A stretch of 64,000 nt of DNA. Source: Burkholderiales bacterium (lineage in GTDB: Bacteria; Pseudomonadota; Gammaproteobacteria; Burkholderiales; Nitrosomonadaceae). Where the stretch lies: NCBI GenBank assembly GCA_015075225.1, contig JABTUQ010000009.1:1-64000 (forward strand). The letters are read 5' to 3'. The notes under the pieces were generated by a model. That model saw nothing but the letters and a program-made list of their open reading frames with translations. It was not told the DNA's origin and did not search any database. Position numbers and translations under genes: made by a program. Of this stretch, positions 1 through 9,280 are shown piece after piece; position 1 is the stretch's first letter; each line of letters opens with the position of its first letter.

Positions 1-153
1 CCGGAAGCCGCTGAAATCCACTATCACTACGCAGTCGGACTATATAAATCTGGCAATACGGTTGAAGCGCGTCAGGAGCTTGAAAAACTGCTGAGTAGCG
101 ATAAACCTTTTTCTCAGAAAGATGAAGCAAAAAAATTGTTTGAAAGCCTGTGA
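1..153 (+). CDS. C-terminal end of a TPR-repeat protein (partial)
   Basis: An open frame runs from the first base to a TGA at 151-153 and encodes 50 residues. The pattern (AEIHYHYAVGLYKSG, then EARQELEKLL, then FSQKDEAKKLFESL) is a helix-turn-helix repeat of the tetratricopeptide type, ending as in the large TPR lipoproteins of exopolysaccharide/PEP-CTERM loci (PrsT-like). That family match is inference from a short tail. The start and most of the gene lie outside the window. A strong intrinsic terminator follows at 200-235, so this is the last gene of its transcript. Confidence 0.55.
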   Translation, partial: PEAAEIHYHYAVGLYKSGNTVEARQELEKLLSSDKPFSQKDEAKKLFESL

Positions 154-199
154 CGAGACAACACTAACGTGCTATTTCTTTCAGGCTAATCCCTGACTG

Positions 200-235
200 A
201 GCCCCTTGTGGAAGGAATTCACAAGGGGCTTTTTT
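200..235 (+). terminator. Intrinsic terminator after the TPR-protein gene
   Basis: An 11-bp perfect stem (AGCCCCTTGTG at 200-210 with CACAAGGGGCT at 220-230) and a 9-nt loop are followed by a run of T. It separates the upstream gene from cysM. Confidence 0.9.
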
Positions 236-284
236 GTATGTGTATGAGATAATCCTAATTATTTGTGGCGGCACGTATCTGGTC

Positions 285-1172
285 ATGCATAAAACTATCG
301 AACATTTTATCGGACATACTCCCTTGGTTCAGCTCAAACGTATCCCGGGAAAAACCAGTAATATTATTCTGGCAAAACTGGAAGGCAATAACCCTGCGGG
401 TTCAGTCAAGGATCGGCCAGCCTACTCCATGATCATGCGAGCTCAGCAGCGCGGAGATATTCGGCCGGGAGATACGTTGATTGAGGCGACTAGCGGCAAT
501 ACCGGGATTGCATTGGCTATGTCGGCAGCAATACTAGGCTATCACATGATTCTGGTCATGCCGGAAAATCAGAGTCTGGAACGCCGCCAGGTCATGTCTG
601 CTTATGGTGCTGAACTTGTACTGACCCCCAAGGAAGGCAGTATGGAGCTCGCCCGGGATACGGCCGAGCAGCTATGCAGTACCGGCAAAGGGATTATTCT
701 CGATCAGTTTTCCAATCCTGATAATCCACTGGCGCATTACGAAAGTACAGCACCAGAAATCTGGCAGGATACAGCAGGAAAAATCACTCATTTTGTCAGC
801 AGCATGGGTACCACCGGCACGATCATGGGATGTGCCCGCTACTTCCGGGAGCAAGCGCAAAAGGTGAAGATTATCGGTGTGCAGCCGCAGGAACATGCGC
901 AGATTCCCGGAATCCGCAAATGGCCGGAAGCATATCTGCCCAAAATTTACCAGCCGGAACTGGTTGATCGCATTTTGCTGGTATCCCAGCAGGAAGCCGA
1001 GGACATGGCGCGCCGTCTGGCGCGCGAGGAAGGGCTGTTTACTGGCATTTCTTCCGGAGGCGCTCTGGCAGCTGCATTACAGGTATCTGCCCAGGCGGAA
1101 AATGCAGTGATTGTATTTGTCGTGTGCGATCGTGGAGATCGTTATCTATCTACCGGGGTTTTCCCTTCCTGA
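285..1172 (+). CDS. cysM: Cysteine synthase B (O-acetylserine sulfhydrylase), 295 aa
   Basis: PLP-dependent cytoplasmic enzyme that makes L-cysteine from O-acetylserine and sulfide or thiosulfate. The fold-type II signature is visible: the PLP lysine about residue 42 in NPAGSVKDRPA, the phosphate/substrate loop EATSGNTG, SSMGTTGTIMG for the cofactor phosphate, and GISSGGA near the C-terminus. Length is usual for CysM. The frame is open to 234, but the ATG at 285 gives the normal family N-terminus (MHKTIEHFIGHTPLVQL), and the terminator lies just upstream of it. No strong Shine-Dalgarno is seen. ydbH begins 5 bases after the stop, so the two may be co-transcribed. Confidence 0.93.
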   Translation: MHKTIEHFIGHTPLVQLKRIPGKTSNIILAKLEGNNPAGSVKDRPAYSMIMRAQQRGDIRPGDTLIEATSGNTGIALAMSAAILGYHMILVMPENQSLERRQVMSAYGAELVLTPKEGSMELARDTAEQLCSTGKGIILDQFSNPDNPLAHYESTAPEIWQDTAGKITHFVSSMGTTGTIMGCARYFREQAQKVKIIGVQPQEHAQIPGIRKWPEAYLPKIYQPELVDRILLVSQQEAEDMARRLAREEGLFTGISSGGALAAALQVSAQAENAVIVFVVCDRGDRYLSTGVFPS

Positions 1173-1177
1173 AGGAT

Positions 1178-3250
1178 ATGAAACCGGACTGGCTCTGGTT
1201 TCATCGTGATATTTTCCCAAGTCGTGTGTGCCGGCTGTTTGCACGGTTCTGGCTGTTTTTTCTGATTTCTGTTTTATCTTCTCCAGCTGTTGCAGCGCTA
1301 CCCGGCTTTGAATTCATGCTGCAGCATATCCGGCATCCTGTCTTTACTGCACGCTCCGCTGAAATTAAATTCACGGCTTTTCCCTCCCCCGCGCTTGTAG
1401 TCACCCTTGATGATCTGGTCATGGGGGGGCATAGATGGCGCAATCTTCGGATGGAATGTAATCAGATTCATGTTAGTCGTGATGGGGCTGATTGCGATGC
1501 AGGCGTGCTACGCCTTGGTAAAAAATCCTTATCTGTCAATGTTCAGTTTTCTCTGCAGCGCAAATCGTTGATCATCGGGATTCAACCTGTTCCGGTTACC
1601 GGCGCAAGGGAAAAATGGCGGCTGGAGATAGGCTGGCAGGAGGACAAATGGCATGGCGTGCTGAAAATAATGAATGGAGATGGAACATTGCTGGCGGATC
1701 TGCTCCCTCTGGAAGAAAAACAGATACAGATTCATCAAGCCAGGCTCAACGGTGAAATTCATCTGAGCGGCAGTGGGGTTGCTATTTCAGCGTTGTCTGC
1801 GCACTTGAATGTTAGCCAGTTATCCTTTGGCGATGCGAGCGGCTTGCATGCGGGTGAGCATATCAGCCTGCAGATGGATGCAGACGCCCGGCAAACAGGA
1901 AAAGATTGGCAATGGCGGGGAAAAATTGCCTGGCCAGAGGGAGAAATTTTCTGGCAACCTTTTTATTTCTCCGGACAAGGGCATGAATTTGCCATCGCAG
2001 GCACGCTGCATGATCGGCATATCAATGTTACGCACGGCAGGGTGGATCTGGCAGGGATAGGTAAGGCCAAATTTTCCGCAGTAGCTGATGTGGCAGGCCG
2101 AACATTGCAGCAGATTCGGTTTTCAGCCACAGATCTGGAATTATCCCCGCTGTTTGACAGCATTCTCCGTCCATTGGCTGTGGATACTGCGCTGGCTGAA
2201 ACCAGTGCTAGCGGGCGGGCAGATTTCGACTGGCATTATCGGGATGGCGAGCATCAGTCGCTGGTAATCGATTTGCAGGATGTATCACTGATTGATGCAC
2301 ACGATCGATTTTCCATCGAAGAATTGAATGCGCATATCCCATGGAATCATGATGAGAAACGAAACGGGTCGATCCAGTTCGATAACGCCAGGGTTCTGGG
2401 CATTCCATTGGGAGCAACCCGTATTCCCATCGAGACAAAAGGCGCCCAATTCAGTATTCCCCGTGCAGAAGTGGCGGTGCTGGATGGGAAAATGCAGATC
2501 GAAAATTTCCTGGCCATTCATGAGACAACCGGCTGGCAATGGCAATTCAATGGTGCGCTTTTACCCATTTCCATGGAAAAACTGACCGAAGCCCTGCGCA
2601 TCCAGCCGATGTATGGAACATTATCCGGTACCATCCCGAAAATGCGCTACGCCAATTCGACTATTACGATGGAAGGAGAACTTGTTTCCGGGATATTCGA
2701 TGGCGTTGCCGTGGCCAGAAATCTGGTTCTGGAAAATCCGCTCAGCCTGACGCCGCATTTGATTATGGACATGGCCATGCATCATGTTGACCTTGATCTG
2801 CTGACACGCGCTTATTCGTTTGGCAGCATGCAGGGGCGGGTCGACGTGGAGGTCAATAATCTTGAGCTGGTTGATTGGGAGCCAGTGAGATTTGATACAA
2901 AACTGGTCAGTAGTGCTGGAAATTACAAGCGCAGGATCAGCCAGGCGGCCATCAAAAACCTGATCGCTTTGGGAGGTGGAGGAGCAGTGACTGCCATTCA
3001 GAGAAGTTTTCTCGGATTGTTTGGACAGTTCAGCTATGCTGAAATCGGCTGGCGTTGCAAGTTGCGTGGCCATATCTGCCAGATGGGTGGTATTGAGCCG
3101 GCCACAAGTGACGGCAAAAGCTATGTGCTAGTCAAAGGGAGCGGCATACCGGCAATTACCATTACCGGCTATAATCAGGAGGTGGACTGGCCCGAGCTGC
3201 TGAAGCGCTTGGAGCGCGCAGTTGAAAGCAGTAACCCGATTATTCACTGA
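1178..3250 (+). CDS. ydbH: YdbH-like AsmA-family intermembrane lipid transport protein, 690 aa
   Basis: A large protein with an N-terminal signal/anchor segment (FWLFFLISVLSSPAVAA, about residues 26-42) followed by a beta-rich periplasmic body. The C-terminal region (IKNLIALGGGGAVTAIQRSFLGLFGQFSYAEIG, read in pieces) matches YdbH family ends. In E. coli, YdbH is one of three AsmA-like proteins, with TamB and YhdP, that move phospholipids from the inner to the outer membrane, and it works with the lipoprotein YnbE and the small protein YdbL. The same gene order here supports the call strongly. The start is uncertain: the ATG at 1178 has GAAGGA almost touching it, and a GTG at 1124 would overlap cysM. 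Confidence 0.8.
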   Translation: MKPDWLWFHRDIFPSRVCRLFARFWLFFLISVLSSPAVAALPGFEFMLQHIRHPVFTARSAEIKFTAFPSPALVVTLDDLVMGGHRWRNLRMECNQIHVSRDGADCDAGVLRLGKKSLSVNVQFSLQRKSLIIGIQPVPVTGAREKWRLEIGWQEDKWHGVLKIMNGDGTLLADLLPLEEKQIQIHQARLNGEIHLSGSGVAISALSAHLNVSQLSFGDASGLHAGEHISLQMDADARQTGKDWQWRGKIAWPEGEIFWQPFYFSGQGHEFAIAGTLHDRHINVTHGRVDLAGIGKAKFSAVADVAGRTLQQIRFSATDLELSPLFDSILRPLAVDTALAETSASGRADFDWHYRDGEHQSLVIDLQDVSLIDAHDRFSIEELNAHIPWNHDEKRNGSIQFDNARVLGIPLGATRIPIETKGAQFSIPRAEVAVLDGKMQIENFLAIHETTGWQWQFNGALLPISMEKLTEALRIQPMYGTLSGTIPKMRYANSTITMEGELVSGIFDGVAVARNLVLENPLSLTPHLIMDMAMHHVDLDLLTRAYSFGSMQGRVDVEVNNLELVDWEPVRFDTKLVSSAGNYKRRISQAAIKNLIALGGGGAVTAIQRSFLGLFGQFSYAEIGWRCKLRGHICQMGGIEPATSDGKSYVLVKGSGIPAITITGYNQEVDWPELLKRLERAVESSNPIIH

Positions 3251-3255
3251 GATTG

Positions 3256-3480
3256 ATGACAAAACGTAATTACTACCCGATTCTGCCGATAATTGCAGGG
3301 TTCGCACTGACAGCCTGTGTGACGATCAATATCTACTTTCCGGCAGCGGCGGCCGAGAAAGTGGCTGACAAAATTATCGAGGAAGTCTGGAAAACCGGGG
3401 GAAAACCCGGTGGCAATACACAATCTGGAGGTAAACCGGGTGATGATGCCGGTAATAAAACCGATAAGGCCAAGCCGTGA
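3256..3480 (+). CDS. ynbE: YnbE-like outer-membrane lipoprotein, 74 aa
   Basis: A small lipoprotein with signal peptide and lipobox (FALTAC, Cys about residue 20), then VTINIYFPAAAAEKVADKIIEEVW, typical of the YnbE partner of YdbH. The C-terminal third is low-complexity Gly/Lys/Pro/Asp and probably disordered. In E. coli YnbE is thought to multimerise and stack by beta-strand addition onto YdbH, forming the bridge to the outer membrane. It starts 5 bases after the ydbH stop; a TTG at 3253 is also in frame. A MITE-like repeat separates it from ydbL. Confidence 0.8.
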   Translation: MTKRNYYPILPIIAGFALTACVTINIYFPAAAAEKVADKIIEEVWKTGGKPGGNTQSGGKPGDDAGNKTDKAKP

Positions 3481-3496
3481 CGATCCTGTTTTTTAG

Positions 3497-3636
3497 GGAG
3501 CCTCTGAAAAACGTCAGCGAGGCAATCAGTTCAAGGCAAAAATCGGAGAAAAAACGGAGTTTATACGTAATAAATGCGCATTTTGAGCCGGTTCTTAATG
3601 CAGAAATGACAACACAGGTGGTTTTTCAGAGATTCC
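3497..3636 (+). mobile_element. MITE-like repeat copy 1 (140 bp), between ynbE and ydbL
   Basis: Begins GGAGCCTCTGAAAAA, ends TTTTTCAGAGATTCC (imperfect terminal inverted repeats), and is flanked on both sides by TTAG (3493-3496 and 3637-3640), a target duplication of the YTAR type used by IS5-group elements. It has no transposase. The interior shares the family words TCAGTTCAAGGCAAAAATCG, TACGTAATAAATG and AACGCAGAAATGACAAC. It splits the ynbE-ydbL junction. Confidence 0.88.
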
Positions 3637-3651
3637 TTAGAGGATGCTCTC

Positions 3652-4077
3652 ATGTATAAACAGTTGATACGATGCACGGCGCTGGTTTTGCTGGGCCTTT
3701 TTTTATGGGCGGGCCATGCCGGTGCGGTGGATTTTGAAGCCAATACTCCGGCTGTCACCCGGTTGAAGCAAAATATGCAGCAGCGCCATAATCAGCTGGC
3801 GCCATTTTATGATACTGGTGCAGTAGGCCTGACACGTGACGGCCTGATTGTATTGCGCGATGCCAATGCTGTGCCATTATCAGGGCGACAGGCAGTGAAC
3901 GCGCTCGTTGCAGCGGAAAATCAGGATCGCAATGCCCTTTACCGGGAAATCGCGCTGGCCAACAATCACCCCGAATGGGAAAACGATATCCGTTCGACAT
4001 TTGCCCAGCGCTGGATTGCTTCGGCGAGGTCAGGCTGGTGGTATCAGCAGGGAAATGGCACCTGGCAAAAAAAATAG
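3652..4077 (+). CDS. ydbL: YdbL-like periplasmic DUF1318 protein, 141 aa
   Basis: Secreted protein with a clear signal peptide (LVLLGLFLWAGHAGA, about residues 11-25). The mature part ends AQRWIASARSGWWYQQGNGTWQKK, the DUF1318/YdbL ending. In E. coli YdbL modulates assembly of the YdbH-YnbE bridge. The start is ATG 3652, with AGAGGA at 3639-3644 as ribosome binding site; its first two bases belong to the right-hand TTAG flank of the adjacent MITE. The insertion could weaken coupling to ydbH-ynbE. Confidence 0.85.
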   Translation: MYKQLIRCTALVLLGLFLWAGHAGAVDFEANTPAVTRLKQNMQQRHNQLAPFYDTGAVGLTRDGLIVLRDANAVPLSGRQAVNALVAAENQDRNALYREIALANNHPEWENDIRSTFAQRWIASARSGWWYQQGNGTWQKK

Positions 4078-4181
4078 CCGGGTGTTGGCAGTTGGCAGAA
4101 TGAGTAAGTTATGTCATTCCATGGATGAGTGGAAAAACTGCTTGAAATGGAATACCAAATAAGTGAACATTGTTTTGTTAG

Positions 4182-4322
4182 GGAACCTCTGAAAAATATC
4201 AGCGAGGTAGTCAGTTCAAGGCAAAAATTGGCAAAAAAAGTGGAATTTATACGTAATAAATGCACATTTTGAGCTGATTTTTAACGCAGAAATGACAACG
4301 CAGGTGGTTTTTCAGAGGTTCC
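4182..4322 (+). mobile_element. MITE-like repeat copy 2 (141 bp), ydbL-argD gap
   Basis: Starts GGAACCTCTGAAAAA, ends TTTTTCAGAGGTTCC, with TTAG on both sides (4178-4181 and 4323-4326). It has the same orientation and interior as copy 1, and its terminal repeats are nearly perfect. Confidence 0.9.
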
Positions 4323-4406
4323 TTAGGTAGTAAGGGGATAACCCCCGTGAGTGGCGGCGCAAGCCGCCGTATCGTTTCAGGATCAGAAAAATCAGGTGTG
4401 CCTTCC

Positions 4407-5588
4407 GTGGCTCATGTAATGAATACTTATGCACGGCTGCCCGTTACCTTTGTCAAGGGTGAAGGGGTGTGGCTGTGGGATGATCAGGGTAACCGCTATC
4501 TCGATGCGCTATCCGGGATCGCGGTGTGTGGAGTTGGGCATTGCCATCCGGTGCTGGCAAAAGCCCTGTGCGAGCAGGTTTCAACATTGATTCATACTTC
4601 CAATGTCTATCATATCGAGCATCAGGAGCGTCTGGCAGACAAGCTGGCCAGTTTGTCCGGTCTGGAGAAAGTTTTCTTCTGCAATTCCGGAGCAGAAGCG
4701 AATGAAGCGGCCATCAAGCTCGCGCGACTTTACGGCCATAATCAGGGAATCAGCCTGCCAACGATTATCGTGATGGAACGTTCGTTTCACGGCCGGACCA
4801 TGGCGACATTGACTGCAACCGGCAATCGCAAGACGCAGGCGGGTTTTGAGCCTTTGCTGACTGGATTCGTGCGGGTGCCTTACGATGATCTGGAAGCCGT
4901 TAGCAAGGTAGCGGCCAACAACAAGGAAATCGTGGCCATCCTGCTGGAAACCTATCAGGGCGAGGGTGGGGTCAATTTCCCTCAGGCCAGTTATCTGCAG
5001 GGCTTGCGCAAGATTTGCGACCAGAATAACTGGCTGCTGATGCTTGACGAAGTGCAGTGTGGTCTGGGGCGTACTGGTAAATGGTTTGCTTTTCAGCATA
5101 GCGATATTCTGCCGGATGTCATGTCGCTGGCAAAAGGGCTGGGTTCCGGTGTTCCGATTGGCGCCTGTCTGGCAGGTGGCAAGGCGGCGGAAGTATTCAA
5201 GCCCGGTAACCATGCTTCCACCTTTGGTGGAAATCCACTGGCTTGCCGGGCTGCACTGACAACGCTCGACATCATTGAACAGGAAGGGTTGATGGAAAAT
5301 GCCGTGACCATCGGCAGTTTCATGCGGGAGGCATTCGGGCAGCGTTTGCATGCCTGGCAGAATGTACTGAAGATTCGCGGACAGGGAATGATGATTGGAA
5401 TCGAGCTGCCGGTACCTTGTGGCGAACTCGTGCTTGAAGCGCTGAAACGTCGCATCCTCATCAATGTCACTTCTGAAAAGGTGGTGCGGCTACTGCCGGC
5501 ATTGAACATGCAGCGGGAAGAAGCAGAACAGGTGGTGACCGAGGTATCTGCGCTCATTACCTGGTTTCTTGAAAACCGGGTGAAATAA
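4407..5588 (+). CDS. argD: Acetylornithine aminotransferase, 393 aa
   Basis: Class III PLP aminotransferase of arginine synthesis, converting N-acetylglutamate semialdehyde to N-acetylornithine; it may also serve in lysine synthesis. It shows the N-terminus HVMNTYARLPVTFVKGEG, the cofactor-binding FCNSGAEANEAAIKLAR, LLMLDEVQCGLGRTG, and the PLP lysine in SLAKGLGSGVPIG. The frame is open to a GTG at 4347, but a GTG at 4407 has AGGTG 8 bases upstream and gives the usual family start; ATG 4419 is another option. It is the first of three arginine genes here. A MITE copy sits on each side. Confidence 0.92.
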   Translation: MAHVMNTYARLPVTFVKGEGVWLWDDQGNRYLDALSGIAVCGVGHCHPVLAKALCEQVSTLIHTSNVYHIEHQERLADKLASLSGLEKVFFCNSGAEANEAAIKLARLYGHNQGISLPTIIVMERSFHGRTMATLTATGNRKTQAGFEPLLTGFVRVPYDDLEAVSKVAANNKEIVAILLETYQGEGGVNFPQASYLQGLRKICDQNNWLLMLDEVQCGLGRTGKWFAFQHSDILPDVMSLAKGLGSGVPIGACLAGGKAAEVFKPGNHASTFGGNPLACRAALTTLDIIEQEGLMENAVTIGSFMREAFGQRLHAWQNVLKIRGQGMMIGIELPVPCGELVLEALKRRILINVTSEKVVRLLPALNMQREEAEQVVTEVSALITWFLENRVK

Positions 5589-5608
5589 TCTTCCTGCCCA
5601 TTGTTTAG

Positions 5609-5747
5609 GGAGCTTTTGAAAAACTTCAGCGAGGCAGTCAGTTCAAGGCAAAAATCGGCAAAAAAGCGGAGTTTATACGTAATAAATGAGCATCTTGAGC
5701 CGATGTTTAACGCAGAATGACAACACAGGTAGTTTTTCAGAGGTTCC
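5609..5747 (+). mobile_element. MITE-like repeat copy 3 (139 bp), between argD and argF
   Basis: Left end GGAGCTTTTGAAAAA after TTAG (5605-5608); right end TTTTTCAGAGGTTCC followed by CTGG, so the target duplication has been lost or altered on the right. The interior matches copies 1 and 2. Confidence 0.85.
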
Positions 5748-5854
5748 CTGGCGGTGGGGAGTGAATCATCCATCCGCCCCGGGGCTTTCCCGGGTGATGT
5801 GATCGCCCCGCCTTTCTCGTTTTTCCTGATATTTTTCTTTGACAAGAGTTATTT

Positions 5855-6778
5855 ATGCAGATCAGGCATTTTCTACAGTTCAAGGATTTCGACCAGCAGG
5901 ATTATGAATACCTGTTTGACCGGACACGCTGGATCAAGAATGAATTCAAGCAATACCGTCGCTACTGGCCATTGACCGACCGTACGCTGGCCATGATTTT
6001 CGAGAAACATTCAACCCGTACCCGGTTGTCGTTCGAGGCAGGGATGCACCAGCTGGGCGGCAGTGCCATTTATCTTTCCACCCGCGATACCCAGCTGGGA
6101 CGAGGAGAGCCAGTGGAAGATGCGGCCAGGGTGATTTCAAGGATGGTCGATATCATCACCATCCGCACTCACGAGCACGGAATCATCGAACGATTCGCTG
6201 AAAATTCGCGGGTACCGGTGATCAATGGCCTGACTGATGAATACCATCCCTGCCAGATTCTGGCGGATATTTTTACCTTTATGGAGCACCGTGGCAGCAT
6301 AGCGGGCAAAACCGTGGCCTGGATCGGTGATTCCAACAACGTATGCAATACCTGGCTGCAGGCTGCCGAGGTATTCGATTTCAATGTGCATGTGTCCACA
6401 CCGCCGGGCTATGAAGTGGAACCGGAACGGGCAGGCTTGTATGGCACAGATCACTATGAACAGTTTGCTTCTCCGCATGAGGCCGTGAAGGGCGCGGATC
6501 TGGTCACGACGGACGTATGGACCAGCATGGGATTCGAGGATGAAGCGGCAGCGCGCAAGAATGATTTTGCCGATTTTCGCGTGGATACCGAGATGATGGC
6601 GGGCGCAAGGAAAGAGGCCCTGTTCATGCACTGCCTGCCGGCACATCGCGGCGAGGAAGTGGATGCAGAAGTGATAGACGGCCCGCAGTCGGTAGTATGG
6701 GATGAAGCCGAGAACCGGCTACATACACAAAAAGCATTAATGGAATACTTGCTGCTCGGCAGGATTGGTGTCAGATAA
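5855..6778 (+). CDS. argF: Ornithine carbamoyltransferase, 307 aa
   Basis: Cytoplasmic enzyme making citrulline from ornithine and carbamoyl phosphate. It shows the carbamoyl-phosphate loop [12 protein letters not shown] (about residues 46-57), the HPCQ equivalent in [11 protein letters not shown], the ornithine-side region [10 protein letters not shown], and the catalytic HCLPAHRG near the C-terminus. Length is usual. ATG 5855 is the family start. argG follows, its start codon 40 bases after the argF stop, so the pair is probably co-transcribed. Confidence 0.96.
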   Translation: MQIRHFLQFKDFDQQDYEYLFDRTRWIKNEFKQYRRYWPLTDRTLAMIFEKHSTRTRLSFEAGMHQLGGSAIYLSTRDTQLGRGEPVEDAARVISRMVDIITIRTHEHGIIERFAENSRVPVINGLTDEYHPCQILADIFTFMEHRGSIAGKTVAWIGDSNNVCNTWLQAAEVFDFNVHVSTPPGYEVEPERAGLYGTDHYEQFASPHEAVKGADLVTTDVWTSMGFEDEAAARKNDFADFRVDTEMMAGARKEALFMHCLPAHRGEEVDAEVIDGPQSVVWDEAENRLHTQKALMEYLLLGRIGVR

Positions 6779-6818
6779 ATCTTCTGGTGAACTCAAAAAT
6801 TTAAAATTGCGAAAGAAC

Positions 6819-8033
6819 ATGGATAAAGTCAAGAAAGCAGTGCTGGCGTTCTCGGGTGGGCTGGATACCTCGGTTATTCTGAAATGGCTGCAGGATGCCT
6901 ATCAGTGTGAAGTGGTGACATTTACAGCGGATATCGGTCAGGGTGAGGAAATCGAGCCGGCGCGCGCCAAGGCCAGACAATTTGGCATCAAGGAAATCTT
7001 TATCGAGGATTTGCGCGAGGAATTTGTGCGCGACTATGTTTTTCCCATGTTTCGTGCCAATACCATTTATGAGGGTGAATATCTGCTGGGCACCAGTATC
7101 GCCCGGCCACTGATTGCCAAGCGTCAGGTAGAGATTGCCCAACAAACAGGGGCTGATGCGGTATCTCATGGCGCAACCGGCAAAGGCAACGATCAGGTGC
7201 GGTTTGAGCTGGGCTACTATGCCTTGCAGCCGGATATCCGGGTGATTGCACCCTGGCGCGAATGGGATCTGACTTCACGCGAGAAATTGCTGGCTTATGC
7301 CGAGAAGCAGGGTATCCCGATTGAAATGAAGCAGAAGGCAGGATCGCCCTACAGCATGGATGCCAATCTGCTGCATATTTCCTACGAAGGGCGCGCACTG
7401 GAAGATCCGGCGGTAGAGCCGGAAGAAAGCATGTGGCGCTGGACAGCTTCGCCCGAAGCTGCACCCAATGAACCCGAATATCTGGAACTGGAATATGAGC
7501 GCGGCGATATCGTTGCACTTAATGGCGAGAAATTGTCTCCTGCAACCATTCTGGCCAGACTCAACCAGCTGGGTGGAAAACATGGTATCGGGCGTCTTGA
7601 TCTGGTGGAGAACCGCTATGTCGGAATGAAGTCGCGCGGCTGCTATGAAACCCCGGGAGGTACCATCATGCTGCGTGCGCACCGCGCCATTGAATCCATC
7701 ACCCTCGACCGGGAAGTGGCTCACTTGAAGGATGATCTGATGCCCCGTTACGCCGCGTTGATTTATAACGGCTACTGGTGGAGCCCGGAAAGGAAATTGC
7801 TGCAGGGGCTGATAGATGAATCCCAGACAAACGTCAATGGCTGGGTTCGGGTCAAGCTTTACAAGGGAAATGTGACCGTGGTTGGGCGCGATTCAAAGAC
7901 GGATTCATTATTCGATCCCAACATTGCAACGTTTGAAGAGGATGGTGGAGCCTATCATCAGGCCGATGCCGCCGGTTTCATCAAGCTCAATGCACTGAGA
8001 ATGCGGATAGCAAAAGCCCTGCACAGACGCTGA
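6819..8033 (+). CDS. argG: Argininosuccinate synthase, 404 aa
   Basis: ATP-dependent condensation of citrulline and aspartate, the step after ArgF. The N-type ATP pyrophosphatase loop AFSGGLDTS is at about residues 10-18; [15 protein letters not shown] and the motifs [16 protein letters not shown] and ETPGGTIM fit ArgG. Length matches the family. The frame is open to a GTG at 6765 inside argF, but ATG 6819 gives [14 protein letters not shown], the normal start. A terminator-like hairpin follows at 8077-8107. Confidence 0.96.
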   Translation: MDKVKKAVLAFSGGLDTSVILKWLQDAYQCEVVTFTADIGQGEEIEPARAKARQFGIKEIFIEDLREEFVRDYVFPMFRANTIYEGEYLLGTSIARPLIAKRQVEIAQQTGADAVSHGATGKGNDQVRFELGYYALQPDIRVIAPWREWDLTSREKLLAYAEKQGIPIEMKQKAGSPYSMDANLLHISYEGRALEDPAVEPEESMWRWTASPEAAPNEPEYLELEYERGDIVALNGEKLSPATILARLNQLGGKHGIGRLDLVENRYVGMKSRGCYETPGGTIMLRAHRAIESITLDREVAHLKDDLMPRYAALIYNGYWWSPERKLLQGLIDESQTNVNGWVRVKLYKGNVTVVGRDSKTDSLFDPNIATFEEDGGAYHQADAAGFIKLNALRMRIAKALHRR

Positions 8034-8076
8034 TTCGTTTCGCTATAACCCGATTGTTTCATCATCCCTGTCAGGC

Positions 8077-8107
8077 GGTGTTGGCTACCAGAATTACAGC
8101 CAACACC
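8077..8107 (+). terminator. Hairpin after argG
   Basis: A perfect 10-bp stem (GGTGTTGGCT with AGCCAACACC) and 11-nt loop lie 44 bases after the argG stop. There is no T-run, so it may only mark the transcript end or stabilise the 3' end. Confidence 0.5.
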
Positions 8108-8299
8108 TGTCGGCAGAGGATCGCTCCCATGCGCTGCGCCTTATCCCTGCCGTTAAATTTGCAGGAAAACACCTGATTGACTATTTTCCTGGCAGCCTTC
8201 TGCATTTTTTGACGGATCAGTCTGCACTGCTGTCATTACGTGCGGCACTTCCCGACTATCCCGATTGATACAATTTCTCTTTATTTCAAGGAAGGGATC

Positions 8300-9244
8300 A
8301 TGAAAAACCCCGCGGCTATCGAATGGAAATTCTTGCCTGTTCCTGTGCCAACCGGAAAAACTCAATCCAGCCGTGGTACGCGCCGGCTGGCGTATACGGA
8401 TTGGGGCGATCCGGGAAATCGGGATGTGGTGGTGTGTGCGCATGGCCTGACACGCAATTGCCGAGATTTTGATTTTCTTGCAGCTGCACTGGAACAGGAT
8501 TTTAGAGTGGTTTGTATCGATATGGCCGGGCGCGGGCGCAGTGACTGGCTGGAAGATGCAGCAGATTACAATTCGACAGCGACTTATGTGGCGGATATGG
8601 AACGTGTGCTTGAACATATCTGGCAGCAAAATAGCAACGGCCATTTCCAGATTTACTGGGTAGGGGTATCGATGGGTGGTTTGATCGGCATGCTGCTTGC
8701 CTCCCGTGAGCGCCCCTCCGTGCATTATTGTTTCAAAACGCTGGTGATGAGCGATATTGGCCCTTATGTTCCTTCCCGGATATTGAGCCTGTTTTCAAAT
8801 TCGATTGGCAAGGATCCGCGTTTTCCGAACCTGGATGAGCTGGAAGCACACATGCGCAGCACGGCGTTGCCCTACAGCGCGTTCACAGATGAGCAATGGC
8901 GCCATCTGGCAGAGTACAGCGCATATCAATATGGGGATGGCACGGTGGGGTACCGCTATGATCCGGCGATTTCATCCGGCTTCAGACCGGATCACATCAG
9001 GGACATTGATTTGTGGAGCTACTGGAATCAGCTTGCACTGCCGGTTTTCGTGCTGCGGGGTGAAAAATCGGAGGTGCTGACACTGGAAGTCGCTGCCAGA
9101 ATGCAGCAACATCGGGCGAATGTGCAAATACGCGAACTGGCTGGTATCGGGCATTCCCCCATGCTGATGGATGCTGTTCAAATCCATCTGGTCAGGGATT
9201 ATCTGCTTGGTATCAGAGGGCAGACACCTTGTTATCCCGGTTGA
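8300..9244 (+). CDS. Alpha/beta-fold hydrolase, 314 aa
   Basis: Cytoplasmic alpha/beta hydrolase of unknown substrate. It shows the oxyanion-side motif CAHGLTRNCRDFD (about residues 46-58), the strand FRVVCIDMAGRGRSD, the nucleophile elbow GVSMGG (Ser about 124) and a late catalytic His in GIGHSPML (about 288). There is no signal peptide. ATG 8300 has a strong AAGGAAGGG ribosome binding site; upstream frame 8240-8299 is not needed. Neighbours (argG upstream, a convergent DUF4139 gene downstream) give no pathway hint. Esterase, lactonase and C-C hydrolase roles are all possible. Confidence 0.85.
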   Translation: MKNPAAIEWKFLPVPVPTGKTQSSRGTRRLAYTDWGDPGNRDVVVCAHGLTRNCRDFDFLAAALEQDFRVVCIDMAGRGRSDWLEDAADYNSTATYVADMERVLEHIWQQNSNGHFQIYWVGVSMGGLIGMLLASRERPSVHYCFKTLVMSDIGPYVPSRILSLFSNSIGKDPRFPNLDELEAHMRSTALPYSAFTDEQWRHLAEYSAYQYGDGTVGYRYDPAISSGFRPDHIRDIDLWSYWNQLALPVFVLRGEKSEVLTLEVAARMQQHRANVQIRELAGIGHSPMLMDAVQIHLVRDYLLGIRGQTPCYPG

Positions 9245-9280
9245 TCGGATGAATGCCCGTACAACTTCCCTGTTGAATCC

